This document shows, one piece after another, positions 1-8,352 of a stretch of 41,256 nucleotides of DNA (within the stretch, counting starts at the first letter, position 1; each line of letters opens with the position of its first letter). This stretch comes from a virus. The notes under the pieces are model-generated. The model was given only the letters and a program-made list of their open reading frames with translations, was not told the origin of the DNA and did no database searches. The stretch lies in IMG/VR virus record IMGVR_UViG_3300032144_000029, positions 1 to 41,256 of that record. One strand, written 5' to 3'. The position numbers and the translations under genes are program-made.

Positions 1-10
1 CGCGGCCGCC
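1..10. terminator. Right arm of a hairpin split by the window ends
   Basis: The first ten bases, cgcggccgcc, are the exact reverse complement of ggcggccgcg at 41240-41249. Joined end to start they make a perfect 10-bp stem with a 7-base loop, just after the small ORF at 41121-41225. No T-run follows, so termination is inferred only from the hairpin and its position. Confidence 0.5.
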
Positions 11-101
11 TCTCACTAGCGCGGAGAGACCGCAGCGCCAGCGCCTGCTAGACTGCGGGTCCATTGGGGAGGGGCATCTAGACGTTCGGAGCTGCCCCAA
101 C

Positions 102-539
102 GTGAATGCGAAGCCGAGAATGCGCAATCTGATCGCAATTGTCCTGGTCGCAGTCGTGGCAGTGCTGGGGCTATTCGCAATGCCCAGCAAGGATGCTGGC
201 CACCTAGAAGGCAAGGCGACGTACGTCGACGGCTCTCTGGTCATCGAGAACGCCGACGACTTTGACTGGCGGGATGTCTCGATCTCGCTGAACGATTCAT
301 TCGAGCATCGTCGATGGATCATTCAGGCGCGGTCCACGTTCGAGGTCAGCGTCCTCGACTTCACGCAACCTGATGGGCGTCGATTCGATCCGACGACGCA
401 CGCTCTCAGGACGATTCAGGTTCGCGCAGAGACATCCTCTGGGCAGAGATTCTGCAGGTGGGAGTTCGAGGGGATGTCGCCGGAGCAGACGAAGGAAATC
501 CGCAAGGCATTCGAGGAAGTCAGGACCCTGCTCCGTTGA
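102..539 (+). CDS. Membrane-anchored or secreted protein of unknown function
   Basis: A 145-aa protein. Residues 1-7 are basic and residues 8-27 are a hydrophobic segment ending near AMPS, which fits a signal anchor or signal peptide with the rest outside the cytoplasm. The outer part (about 35-120) looks like a single beta-sandwich, with a run IENADDFDWRDVSISLN and an F-x-x-PDGRRFDP segment. I associate this pattern with small export-associated domains that have no assigned enzymatic role. GTG at 102 is taken as start; ATG at 120 is an alternative and would still keep the hydrophobic segment. It is the first gene after the inferred genome junction and lies 42 bp before the tail/baseplate genes. 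A surface-exclusion or lysogenic-conversion role is possible but not shown. Confidence 0.6.
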   Translation: MNAKPRMRNLIAIVLVAVVAVLGLFAMPSKDAGHLEGKATYVDGSLVIENADDFDWRDVSISLNDSFEHRRWIIQARSTFEVSVLDFTQPDGRRFDPTTHALRTIQVRAETSSGQRFCRWEFEGMSPEQTKEIRKAFEEVRTLLR

Positions 540-580
540 GTCCGCCGCACGTCGACATCGAATGACAGGAGTCGCTCGCA

Positions 581-943
581 ATGGCCGATGAGCAGCTGCG
601 CCGCAACGCCTTCACCGTCACCTGCACCGACCAGACCTTCCGCGACATCGTCGCGTCGCAGGGCGCCGACTTCCGCATCAAGCTCAAGATCCTGAACTGC
701 TGGAAGCAGGGCACGGCCGAAGCGAAGCAGGTGAAGTTCCGCTGGTCAATCACCGACCAGACGCCGTTCCTGTTCCAGGAGCTGATCGACGCGATGACGG
801 TCCGCCAGGACGTGAAGTTCGACGCCGGCCAGGACTACCTGATCGGACCGAAGGGCGCGGCGCTGCAGGTGCAGGCCGCCGACGGCTCGGCGGGATTCGC
901 CAACTCGATCTTCGGCACGGTCTTCTACCTGCACTCGAACTAA
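581..943 (+). CDS. Putative tail or baseplate-associated protein
   Basis: A 120-aa protein starting at ATG 581 with GGAG about 12 bases upstream. There is no signal peptide or transmembrane segment. The alternating polar/hydrophobic pattern (DFRIKLKILNCW, VKFRWSIT, DVKFDAGQDYLIG) suggests a mostly beta protein. I do not recognise the family. It ends 6 bp before the DNA-circularisation gene and belongs to the baseplate operon, so a virion or tail-assembly role is the likeliest reading. It occupies the slot between the tape measure and the gp43-like gene when the genome is read as a circle. Confidence 0.65.
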   Translation: MADEQLRRNAFTVTCTDQTFRDIVASQGADFRIKLKILNCWKQGTAEAKQVKFRWSITDQTPFLFQELIDAMTVRQDVKFDAGQDYLIGPKGAALQVQAADGSAGFANSIFGTVFYLHSN

Positions 944-949
944 CCCCCC

Positions 950-2158
950 GTGGCCGACTGGCAGGACATCTACCGGCCGGGCTCCTATCGCGGCATCGGC
1001 TGCCTGATCACCGACGTGACGGGCGCCTTCGGCCTGCGGACCGTCACGCACGAGGTCTACTCCGGCAAGCGCCACCCGGTCGAGTTCCAGGGCCCGCGGC
1101 CGCGCACGCTGCAGGTCTCGCTGATGGTGATCGGCTCGGACCACCACGAGCGCGCCGACGAGCTCCAGCGCGCGCTCGAGGAGGACCGTGGCGGCGAGCT
1201 CGTCCACCCGTGGCGGGGGCGCCTGGCGGTCGTCCTCGACGGCGAGCCGTCGCGCCGCGACAGCATCGACCACGGTGGCGCGACCTACTTCCAGGTGCCG
1301 TTCCGGGAGTGGCGAGAGCGGCCGGAGCCCGACGAGGTCGACCCGAAGGCGGGAGTGAAGAAGGCGGCCGACCAGGTGCGCGCCGCGACGCAGGCCGACC
1401 TCGAGGCCAACCTCGCGACCACCGGCTTCCCGGAGTACGTGCGCGACGCGACGGTCGGGGCGCTGAAGATCGTCCACAGCGTGCTCGCGCCGCTGCAGTT
1501 CATCCAGGCGCAGGCCGACCTGGTCGCGGCATTCAGCGCGCAGGTGCAGGGGATCATCGTCGCGGCGCAGAACCTCGCGCTCGCTCCGGCCAACCTCGGC
1601 TTCGAGGTGCTGGGCGCCATCGATGCGATCGGCAACGCCGGCATGGCCGCCCGCGACGCCTTCTGGGTGTACCACGAGCTCTTCGGCCTCGCGCACGACG
1701 AGCTCGGCGGCGACTCCTACGCGGCGCGCGCCGCCGACGCGAACGCCCGGCTGGTGGTCGGCAGCGCCCGCCTCGCCGCGCTCTACGGCGCCGCGCGCGC
1801 GGCCGCCGACGCGCGCTGGCGCGACCAGGACGAAATCGCGACCGCGCTGGCGGAGCTCGAGGAGGAGATCGAAGCGCTGCAGCTGACGGCGTCGGACGAC
1901 GTGCACGCCGCGCTGGCAGACATGCGGGTCGCGATCGTGAACGCTCTCCCGGCCGTGCTCGAGCGGTCGGGCCAGCTCCGCAGCGTGACGCTGTCGAGTT
2001 CGCTCCCGGCGCTGGTGCTGGCGTACCGCTTCCACGACGACGTGACGCGCGCCGACGAGATCGTCGAGCGCAACCGGCCGCGCCATCCCCTCTTCGTCGG
2101 TGGTGGGCGCCCGCTTCTGGTGGCGATCGACCCGGCGAGCGCGATTGGGGAGGGATAG
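950..2158 (+). CDS. DNA circularisation/tail protein (Mu gp43-like)
   Basis: A 402-aa protein from GTG 950. The N-terminal ~110 residues match the DNA_circ_N domain pattern found in Mu gp43-type tail proteins. They read YRPGSYRGIGCLITDVTGAFGLRTVTHEVYSGKRHPVEFQGPRPRTLQVSLMVIG in two halves, followed by ELVHPWRGRLAV. In Mu-like phages this protein lies between the tape measure and the baseplate hub and is thought to be a tail/baseplate component. The older name comes from a DNA-circularisation role proposed for a Shigella phage homologue. The C-terminal two thirds are Ala-rich and helical. It is followed after 3 bp by the hub protein, the usual Mu order. Confidence 0.88.
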   Translation: MADWQDIYRPGSYRGIGCLITDVTGAFGLRTVTHEVYSGKRHPVEFQGPRPRTLQVSLMVIGSDHHERADELQRALEEDRGGELVHPWRGRLAVVLDGEPSRRDSIDHGGATYFQVPFREWRERPEPDEVDPKAGVKKAADQVRAATQADLEANLATTGFPEYVRDATVGALKIVHSVLAPLQFIQAQADLVAAFSAQVQGIIVAAQNLALAPANLGFEVLGAIDAIGNAGMAARDAFWVYHELFGLAHDELGGDSYAARAADANARLVVGSARLAALYGAARAAADARWRDQDEIATALAELEEEIEALQLTASDDVHAALADMRVAIVNALPAVLERSGQLRSVTLSSSLPALVLAYRFHDDVTRADEIVERNRPRHPLFVGGGRPLLVAIDPASAIGEG

Positions 2159-2161
2159 GCT

Positions 2162-3274
2162 GTGCCGCCGCGCGAGCGCGTCCTAGTCGACGACGTCGAG
2201 TTCCGCGGGTGGAAGTCGCTCGACCTCACCCGCAGCGTCCTCGAGGCGTCGGGGCAGGTGACGCTCCAGGTCGTGCCGGAGCCAGCGACGATCCGGCGCA
2301 TCGGGCGCGGCGCGCGGATCCAGGTGAAGTTGGGTGACCAGCCGCTGCTGACCGGCTTCGTCGATGCCCGCGGGCGGCGTCTCGGCGGCGCCTGGACGGT
2401 GACGGCGCGCGACACCGTGGCCGACATGGTCGACGCGAGCCCGCCTCCTGGGAGCCCGCGGAGCTGGTCGAACGCGGCGCTCTCCCGAATCGCGCACGAC
2501 CTGGCCGAGCCCTTCGGCATCAAGGTGATCGCCGGCAAGGTGCACGCGCTTGAGCGGCACGCGGTGCAGGCCGACTTCGCGCAGATCACGCTGGTGCCGT
2601 TCCCGGTCTACGCGGTCGACGAGGGTGGCACGGCCTGGGACGCGCTCGAGCCGGCGCTACGGGAGATCGGCGTGCTCGCCTACGCTCCGGGAGACGGGTC
2701 CCTCCTGCTGACGCCGTCGGGCCGCTACCGGTCGCCGCGCGCGCTGGTGCAGGGGGAGAACGTCCGGACCGCCAGCTACGACGAGAACCTCGCCCAGCGC
2801 TTCTCGGCCTACTACGTGAAGGGCTTCGACCTCGGCGACGAGGGGCAGGCGGCGCTCGCGGTGGCCACCTCCGCCGGAGCCACCGACAAGGGCGTGCGGC
2901 GCAACCGGCCGCTGGTCGTCGTGGCCGAGCGCGTCGCGTCGGTCGAGACGGCGCGACTGCTCGCGCAGTGGGAGGCGACGGTGCGCGCCGCCGAGTCGGA
3001 GCAGGTCGTCGTCGAGGTCCCTGGCTGGGACCGCAACGGCACGCTCCCGCGCGGTGAGGCGGACGCCTGGCTGGTGAACGAGCTCGTCAGCGTCAGCCTG
3101 CCGGCGATCGACGTGAAGGGCGAGCTGCTCATCAGCGGCGCCACCTACTCGGCGGCGCGCGAGGGCGACGGCACGACGACGAAGCTGACCTGCGTGCGGG
3201 CGAACGCCTTCGAGCCGAACCCCGCGATCGTGGGCGCCGGCATCCTGGGCTTCGACGAGGAGGACGGCGAGTGA
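2162..3274 (+). CDS. Baseplate hub protein (Mu gp44 / gpP-like)
   Basis: A 370-aa protein from GTG 2162. The order VLVDDVEFRGWKSLDLTRS, then RIQVKLGDQPLLTGFVDA, then WTVTARDTVADMVDAS is the typical start of Mu gp44/P2 gpD-like hub proteins. Three copies of these form the ring at the bottom of the tail tube. The middle has SYDENLAQRFSAYYVKG and the end has VNELVSVSLPAIDVKGELLISGATYSA, as in the family. It overlaps the spike gene by 4 bp (GTGA), implying coupled translation. The position between gp43- and gp45-like genes supports the call. Confidence 0.88.
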   Translation: MPPRERVLVDDVEFRGWKSLDLTRSVLEASGQVTLQVVPEPATIRRIGRGARIQVKLGDQPLLTGFVDARGRRLGGAWTVTARDTVADMVDASPPPGSPRSWSNAALSRIAHDLAEPFGIKVIAGKVHALERHAVQADFAQITLVPFPVYAVDEGGTAWDALEPALREIGVLAYAPGDGSLLLTPSGRYRSPRALVQGENVRTASYDENLAQRFSAYYVKGFDLGDEGQAALAVATSAGATDKGVRRNRPLVVVAERVASVETARLLAQWEATVRAAESEQVVVEVPGWDRNGTLPRGEADAWLVNELVSVSLPAIDVKGELLISGATYSAAREGDGTTTKLTCVRANAFEPNPAIVGAGILGFDEEDGE

Positions 3275-3849
3275 GCTTCTCGGCCATGCTCGAGCGGGTG
3301 CGCGTGCGCCTCGCTCTGCTGCTCGCGCGCGGCGTCGTCCAGAAGACCGGCGCCGCGGCGCCAGGTGGCTGGCCGACGTTGCAGGCGGAGCTCCTGCCGG
3401 GAGAGATCGCGAAGCTGCAGCACTGGCAGCCGTACGGCTTCTCGAGCCGCGTGCCGCCGGGCGGTGGCGAGCTGCTCGCCGGCTTCATCGGCGGCGACCG
3501 CTCGCACGGCTTCGCGATCTGCGTCGGTGACCGACGCTTCCAAGTGGACCTCGCGGAGGGCGAGGCCGCGATCAGCGACGACCTGGGGCAGGTCGTCCAC
3601 CTGACGCGCGCCGGCATCGTGATCGACGCGGGCGCGCTGCCGGTCACGGTGAAGAGCACCACCTCCATCGAGATCGAGGCTCCGCTCGCCCACTTCACCG
3701 GCGACGTCTTGGTCGACGGAAACGTGACCGCCGTGGGCGAGGTCTCCGACTCGGGACCGGCGACGGCCCTGGACATGGCGGCGATGCGAGCGGTCTTCAA
3801 CACCCACCAGCACACCGGCGGCGGCAATCCCCCGCTAACGCCGATGTAG
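3271..3849 (+). CDS. Baseplate assembly/spike protein (Mu gp45, gpV-like)
   Basis: A 192-aa protein from GTG 3271, overlapping the hub gene. It follows the gpV/gp45 plan: an OB-like N-terminal half (about 20-110), then a beta-helical stretch (DLGQVVHLTRAGIVIDAG to GEVSDS), then a C-terminal apex. The apex carries the H-x-H motif (NTHQHTGGG, His179 and His181) that binds an iron ion in P2 gpV and related trimeric spikes. The protein forms the membrane-piercing tip under the baseplate. The reading is strong because both sequence pattern and gene order agree. Confidence 0.9.
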   Translation: MSFSAMLERVRVRLALLLARGVVQKTGAAAPGGWPTLQAELLPGEIAKLQHWQPYGFSSRVPPGGGELLAGFIGGDRSHGFAICVGDRRFQVDLAEGEAAISDDLGQVVHLTRAGIVIDAGALPVTVKSTTSIEIEAPLAHFTGDVLVDGNVTAVGEVSDSGPATALDMAAMRAVFNTHQHTGGGNPPLTPM

Positions 3850-3922
3850 GCGACAGTCGCGCTGACAGTTCGGGTGCATTCGAGCCAATGCGCGGCTACC
3901 ATTGCGGCCGCCGCTGGTGGGG

Positions 3923-4414
3923 ATGGCGACGACTGTGCCGGAACTGCTTCTGGACATTGATCCGAATGGAGCCGGGACCGACCTCGTCATTGAGGGCGGG
4001 GACCTGAAGCTCGACCACGGCCTCCGGACGCTGATCCTCTGCTCGCTCTTCAGCGACGCGCGCGCGCCCGAGGGCCTCCTGCCCGACTCAAGCGAGAACC
4101 AGAACCCCCGCGGCTACTGGGCCGACCGGCCGGGCGCGCGCTACGGCTCGCTGCTGTGGCTTCACGACCGCGAGGCGGTCACGCCGGAGCTCGCGAGCGA
4201 CGTCGGGCGACGCGCCCAGGACGCGCTGCAGTGGCTGGTCGACCGCGGTATCGCGCGCAGCGTCACGGTCGCGGCTTCGATCACCGCGCCGGACCGAATC
4301 GACCTCGAGGTGGCGATCGCGCGCGGCAGCGTCGCGCGCTTCCAGTCGCTGTGGGACGCGGAGCTCGCGCCGGTCGAGCTCAACGGCGCGCGCGTCCGGA
4401 TCCTGACGAGGTAG
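3923..4414 (+). CDS. Baseplate protein of the phage GP46 family
   Basis: A 163-aa protein. ATG 3923 is preferred over an in-frame TTG at 3902 because the family begins with a short hydrophobic N-terminus before a conserved DL-x-x-x-G-G-D-L pattern (DLVIEGGDLKLDHGLRTLI here). The segment LFSDARAP to NPRGYWADRPGARYGSLLWLHDR is the hallmark of Mu gp46. This wedge-associated protein is equivalent to gpW of P2 and gp25 of T4. It sits between the spike and baseplate J genes. A 73-bp non-coding gap precedes it, unusual for this compact operon; I see no clear promoter there. Confidence 0.9.
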   Translation: MATTVPELLLDIDPNGAGTDLVIEGGDLKLDHGLRTLILCSLFSDARAPEGLLPDSSENQNPRGYWADRPGARYGSLLWLHDREAVTPELASDVGRRAQDALQWLVDRGIARSVTVAASITAPDRIDLEVAIARGSVARFQSLWDAELAPVELNGARVRILTR

Positions 4415-4419
4415 CCGCA

Positions 4420-5490
4420 GTGGCGTTCCCGCGACCGACGGCTGAGACCCTGGAGAGGCGCGTCGCCGCCGAGATGGCGATGCGCCAGGGCCTCGGCGCG
4501 CTGCTCGAGGAGGGCACGTTCCGAGTCGTCTCGGACGTGATCGCAGGCCAGTCGCACGGCAACTACGGCGCCGTCGAGCTCATGTCGCGGCAGATCCTGC
4601 CGTCGACCGCCGACCCCGAGTGGCTCGAGCGCCACGCCGCCGAGTACCTGATGACGCGCAAGCCGGCAGCGCAGGCGGCGGGCTTCGTGACGGTGACCGG
4701 CAGCGTCGGCGCGACCGTAACCGCTGGCTACGTACTGCAGCGCGCCGACGGCGTGCGCTTCCTGGTCGACGCGACCACGGTCCTCTCGTCCTCGAGCCAG
4801 GACATCGCGGTCACGGCCGAGAGCGGCGGCGCGGCGACGAACTGCGACATCGGCATGCCGCTCACGTTCACCGCGGCGCTCCCGGCCGTGAACGTGCAGG
4901 CGGTCGTCGCCGACGATGGCGACGGGCGCGGCTTGAGCGGTGGGACCGACGCCGAGACCGACGCGCAGCTCGCGGCGCGCATCCGCCAGCGCCGGAGCAA
5001 CGCGCTGAACGGCGGCTCGGTCGCCGACTACGTCCGCTGGACGCTCGAGGTGCCCGGCGTCACGCGCGTGTGGGTGCGCGAGGAGTGGCTCGGGCTCGGG
5101 ACGGTCGGCGTCGGCTTCGTGCTCGACGGCGATCCGATCTCGATCATCCCGAGCCCCGGCAAGGTCGACGAGGTCGAGGCCTACCTGACGGACCCTTCCC
5201 GCAAGCCGGTGACGGCGAAGGTCTTCCCCTTCGCGCCGACGCCGAAGCTGCTCGACATCACCATCGCGCTCGCGCCCAACACCGCCGACGTGCGCGAGGC
5301 GGTCACCACCGCGCTGAAAGACCTGATCGCGCGCGAAGCGTCGCTCGGCAAGACCCACTACCTGTCGCAGATCGTTGGCGCCATCAGCAATGCCGTCGGC
5401 GAGGACCATCACGAGCTGACCGTGCCGTCGGCCGACGTCGTCTGCCAGCCGCACGAGATTCTGGTCCTCGGGACCATCACCTGGAGCTGA
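4420..5490 (+). CDS. Baseplate J-like wedge protein (Mu gp47)
   Basis: A 356-aa protein from GTG 4420, five bases after the previous stop. It has the whole baseplate_J layout: an N-terminal helical part with DPEWLERHAAEY, a beta domain (AAGFVTVTGSVGATVTAGYVLQRADG), then GRGLSGGTDAETDAQLAARIRQRRSNALNGGSVADYVRWTLEVPGVTRVWV. That last stretch is the most conserved segment of the family. The C-terminal part contains LLDITIALAPNT and SQIVGAISNAVGEDHHELTVPS. The protein builds the wedge linking hub and fibres in contractile tails. Start and length match Mu gp47. Confidence 0.92.
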   Translation: MAFPRPTAETLERRVAAEMAMRQGLGALLEEGTFRVVSDVIAGQSHGNYGAVELMSRQILPSTADPEWLERHAAEYLMTRKPAAQAAGFVTVTGSVGATVTAGYVLQRADGVRFLVDATTVLSSSSQDIAVTAESGGAATNCDIGMPLTFTAALPAVNVQAVVADDGDGRGLSGGTDAETDAQLAARIRQRRSNALNGGSVADYVRWTLEVPGVTRVWVREEWLGLGTVGVGFVLDGDPISIIPSPGKVDEVEAYLTDPSRKPVTAKVFPFAPTPKLLDITIALAPNTADVREAVTTALKDLIAREASLGKTHYLSQIVGAISNAVGEDHHELTVPSADVVCQPHEILVLGTITWS

Positions 5491-5494
5491 GTCG

Positions 5495-6658
5495 ATGCAC
5501 CGCCCAGACCACGTCACCGCCAAGGCCAACTTCGACGGGCTCGGCCACAACGGCTACCAGGGCCGCAACCCCACGCTTGGCATCCCGGCGACCATCGTCA
5601 CGGTCGACCAGGGGAACGAGTTCAGCGAGGGGCTCTCGCGCCTCTGCGAGGAGGCGGGCCTCACGCTGGTGAAGGGCGACTACAACCAGATCAAGGACGC
5701 CGTCCGCCTGCTCGGCGGCCAGACGCTCGGACTCGACGTCAAGAACCTCTTCATCAACGGCAGCTTCCGCTTCTGGCAGCGGTGGCAGTCGGTCACACTG
5801 AACGGCGCGATCGACATCACCGCGTCGCGGTGGAAGGTGCATACCGGCACCGGCGGCGTCGGGACGATCTCGAAGCAGACGTTCGCGCCGGGCGCCGCGC
5901 CGCACGTCTCGCTCGGCGAGAGCTACCTCCAGTGGGCGCAGACGACCGGCGGCACGGGCGTCCGGATGGAACAGCGCCTCGAGTCGATGGAGGAGCTCGA
6001 CGGCCAGAACCTCACGGAGGGATTCTGGCTGCGCGTGACGTCCGGCACGCTCTCGCTGACGCCGCGGCTCGCGCAGGACTTCGGCGCTGGCGGATCGGCG
6101 ACGGTGGTGGTGACCGGCACGCCGATCACGGTCACGACCACGTGGACGCGCTTCAAGAACGTTTTCGCCGTGCCGTCGATCTCCGGGAAGACGCTCGGAG
6201 CCGGGCGCTTCACGGCGCTCGGGTTCACGGCGCCGGACGGCGCGACGTTCACCCTGCAGGTGGCCGGCGCGCAGGCGAACCTCGGGTCGCTCGACTTGCC
6301 GTTCCAGCGCGTCTCAGACGCGATCGACTACCTGCGCCTTTCCCGCTTCGAGTGGAAGACCTACGCAGTCGACGTCGATCCCTCGACGGTCACGACGGTC
6401 GGATGCCTCTGCGGCGACGACACGGGCGTCCAGTGCGAATCGATGAACACGCCGTTCCCGGTGCCGATGCGCACGACGCCGGCGATCACCTACTTCGCGC
6501 CGCACACCGGTGCGGTGGGGAGCATCGAGCGTCCGATCGGCTCGGCGTCGGTTGTCAACTCGACGTCGTTCAACAGCGAGAAGCAGACCGGTGCGGCGGT
6601 CACGGCCGTCTCGTCGGGCATCTACCGGGCGCACGCCTTCTACGACGCGGAGCTCTGA
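5495..6658 (+). CDS. Tail fibre protein
   Basis: A 387-aa protein from ATG 5495. The N-terminal ~85 residues would attach to the baseplate. From about residue 87 it carries NLFINGSFRFWQRWQSV followed by ITASRWKVHTG, a pattern common in phage fibre and receptor-binding proteins just before a jelly-roll, carbohydrate-binding-like domain. A beta-rich stretch follows, with VTGTPITVTTTWTRFKNVFAVPSISG, LGFTAPDGATFTLQVAGAQANLG and RLSRFEWKTYAVDVDPS. The position right after baseplate J is the usual place for a fibre gene. The receptor cannot be read from sequence, but a polysaccharide is plausible. Confidence 0.8.
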   Translation: MHRPDHVTAKANFDGLGHNGYQGRNPTLGIPATIVTVDQGNEFSEGLSRLCEEAGLTLVKGDYNQIKDAVRLLGGQTLGLDVKNLFINGSFRFWQRWQSVTLNGAIDITASRWKVHTGTGGVGTISKQTFAPGAAPHVSLGESYLQWAQTTGGTGVRMEQRLESMEELDGQNLTEGFWLRVTSGTLSLTPRLAQDFGAGGSATVVVTGTPITVTTTWTRFKNVFAVPSISGKTLGAGRFTALGFTAPDGATFTLQVAGAQANLGSLDLPFQRVSDAIDYLRLSRFEWKTYAVDVDPSTVTTVGCLCGDDTGVQCESMNTPFPVPMRTTPAITYFAPHTGAVGSIERPIGSASVVNSTSFNSEKQTGAAVTAVSSGIYRAHAFYDAEL

Positions 6659-6661
6659 TCC

Positions 6662-7219
6662 ATGGGCGCGTATCGCTTCCTCGACAACCAGACCGCCGAC
6701 ACCAACGGGATCATCCTGACGGCGACCGGTGCGCAGATCCCCAACAACCCCGCGCTCGCCGCGTGGCGCGAGTATGAGGCGTGGAAGGCGGAGCCCAACA
6801 CTCCCGACGCGGCGAATGCGACGCCGCTCGCCACCTACAAGAAGTCGAAGAAGGCGGCCGTCGACCTCGCCTCGGAGGAGAAGTTCGCGCAGGATCTGCG
6901 GCTGCAGTCGCCGGTCTCGCCGCTCGCCGCGGCGGTGCTGCTGAAGGCGGTGCAGGAGGCGATCGAGATCGAGCGCGACGGCCAGACGTTCGCGGCCGCG
7001 CGTCATCCGCTGATCGACAAGCTCATCGGCACCATGGGCGCCAGCGGCGCGCAGGTCGCGACGAATCTCTCGGCGTGGTGGGACTCGGTGAAGGCGCGCG
7101 TCGGCGAGACGAATGCGGCGCGCCTCGGTGCCACCTCGGCAATCAACGCCGCGGCGAACATCGCGGCGGTCGACGCGGTCGGCGTGACCTGGCCGAGCGG
7201 AGGCGGGGCCGGCGAGTAG
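6662..7219 (+). CDS. Fibre-associated protein of unknown function
   Basis: A 185-aa protein from ATG 6662, three bases after the fibre stop. No signal peptide or transmembrane segment. The first 30 residues (GAYRFLDNQTADTNGIILTATGAQIPNN) look like a small beta unit. The rest is helical and Ala-rich (AAVDLASEEKFAQDLRLQ, LLKAVQEAIEIERDG). I do not recognise a family. Small proteins directly after a fibre gene are often fibre-assembly chaperones, and the central AWREYEAWKAEPN region is loosely reminiscent of that group, but this is positional inference only. Confidence 0.6.
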   Translation: MGAYRFLDNQTADTNGIILTATGAQIPNNPALAAWREYEAWKAEPNTPDAANATPLATYKKSKKAAVDLASEEKFAQDLRLQSPVSPLAAAVLLKAVQEAIEIERDGQTFAAARHPLIDKLIGTMGASGAQVATNLSAWWDSVKARVGETNAARLGATSAINAAANIAAVDAVGVTWPSGGGAGE

Positions 7220-7269
7220 CACACCGCGGTCGAACCCTGAGCACCTGAACGACTTGAAGGAGAGTCTCG

Positions 7270-8025
7270 ATGTCGACGCCGCAACAGCTCTTGCCCGGAA
7301 AGCGCGTGATCCCGTGCTTCCACAGCGCCCTTCCGAGCACATGGACCGTCGTCGGGGACGGGGCCGGGCTCTACGCCGCGGCCGGCGGCGAGACGATCGA
7401 GATCCACTCGACCGACAACACGAAGGATCTCCTGGCAGGCACCGGCGCGCGCGTCGTCAAGGTGCTGGTGCTGCTCGACGACGGCACGACCAAGGTGCTG
7501 AGCGGCAACTTGAACGGCACCGGCGCCGTCGCGCTGGTTCCAGACACGAACGTGATCGCCGTCCTCGACGCATGGGTCAGCAGCTACGGCTCCGACGAGA
7601 CCAACGCCGGCACGATCACCATTCGGAAGGAGACTGCCGGTGGTGACCGTCTGAAGATCCCGGTTGGCCGCAAGCGCGCAGCGCCCGGCCAGTTCAAGGT
7701 GCCGCCCGGCTTCCGCTTCATGCTCCAGGGCGCGCACCTCGGCTTCACCAACAACGCGGCGAGCGGTCCGCTCACTGCCGAGGCCGAGATCGAGGCGCAG
7801 GTCAACCCAGAGGACGGGTCGTTCATGCCCGCCTTCACGCGGGTCGGACCGCCGGCCGCCGCGACGTTCAACCGGCCGCTGCGCTTCGAGTGGCCGCTCG
7901 AGGAGGCGATCCCGGCTGGTGCTTGGATCCGCATGCGCGCCCAGATGGTGGCCGCGAACATCGCGGCCGGAGCGTTCTGGGGCCGCCTCGAACGGATCGC
8001 GACGCCCGAAGAGGGCGGCAACTAA
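7270..8025 (+). CDS. Virion structural protein candidate, unknown family
   Basis: A 251-aa protein from ATG 7270 with a good ribosome site (AAGGAG 7 bases before the start). It is beta-rich throughout (VVKVLVLLDDGTTKVLSGNLNG, VIAVLDAWVSSYGS, TITIRKETAGGD, FRFMLQGAHLGFTNN, AEIEAQVNPEDG). It contains no Cys outside the N-terminal region. The pattern fits a receptor-binding or baseplate-decoration protein and the location between fibre and gp48-like genes agrees, but no family is recognised. The 50-bp gap before it and the strong ribosome site suggest independent, high-level translation. Confidence 0.6.
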   Translation: MSTPQQLLPGKRVIPCFHSALPSTWTVVGDGAGLYAAAGGETIEIHSTDNTKDLLAGTGARVVKVLVLLDDGTTKVLSGNLNGTGAVALVPDTNVIAVLDAWVSSYGSDETNAGTITIRKETAGGDRLKIPVGRKRAAPGQFKVPPGFRFMLQGAHLGFTNNAASGPLTAEAEIEAQVNPEDGSFMPAFTRVGPPAAATFNRPLRFEWPLEEAIPAGAWIRMRAQMVAANIAAGAFWGRLERIATPEEGGN

Positions 8026-8041
8026 CGGGGGGACTCGAACG

Positions 8042-8350
8042 ATGGCGGTTCCTGCAGGCAGTGGAGCTGGCGGCCTCGCGCTGACCTCGCTGGCGCGTGA
8101 CGCGATGCGACAGTGGCCGGCGCTCACGCTGGTCCTGGCGCTCGTCGTCGGCTTCGAGTGGCTGAGTGAGCGCCGCCTGATGCGCTTCGAGGCCAGCGTC
8201 GACCTGCGCGACAAGGCCGTGAAGGAGCTGCTTCAGGAGACGTTCAGGCACCTGTCGCACAACACCGCGGCGCTGCGCAACCTCGCCGACCGGCTGCACG
8301 CCGACGGCTGGGACGACAGCGACAGTCCGGCCGTGAAGCGCGGCGGCTGA
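8042..8350 (+). CDS. One-TM membrane protein, holin candidate
   Basis: A 102-aa protein from ATG 8042. A single hydrophobic segment lies at about residues 25-41 (WPALTLVLALVVGFEWL), after a small N-terminus with one basic pair. It is followed by a charged helical stretch (RFEASVDLRDKAVKELLQETFRHLSHNTAALRNL) likely to form a coiled coil. Single-TM proteins with a coiled-coil tail near tail genes include BhlA-type holins and membrane anchors for tail functions. No endolysin follows, so the holin reading is weak. The gene lies between the structural protein at 7270 and the gp48-like gene. Confidence 0.6.
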   Translation: MAVPAGSGAGGLALTSLARDAMRQWPALTLVLALVVGFEWLSERRLMRFEASVDLRDKAVKELLQETFRHLSHNTAALRNLADRLHADGWDDSDSPAVKRGG

Positions 8351-8352
8351 AC

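Noticed and set aside
746-2086. Long minus-strand open frame opposite the gp43- and hub-like genes
   Set aside because: It mirrors real plus-strand genes, has Arg/Val/Leu-rich composition typical of antisense frames in GC-rich DNA, and has no recognisable domain or ribosome site.
8042-8350. Confident holin call
   Set aside because: Only one TM segment, no adjacent lysin and no family match; left as a candidate.
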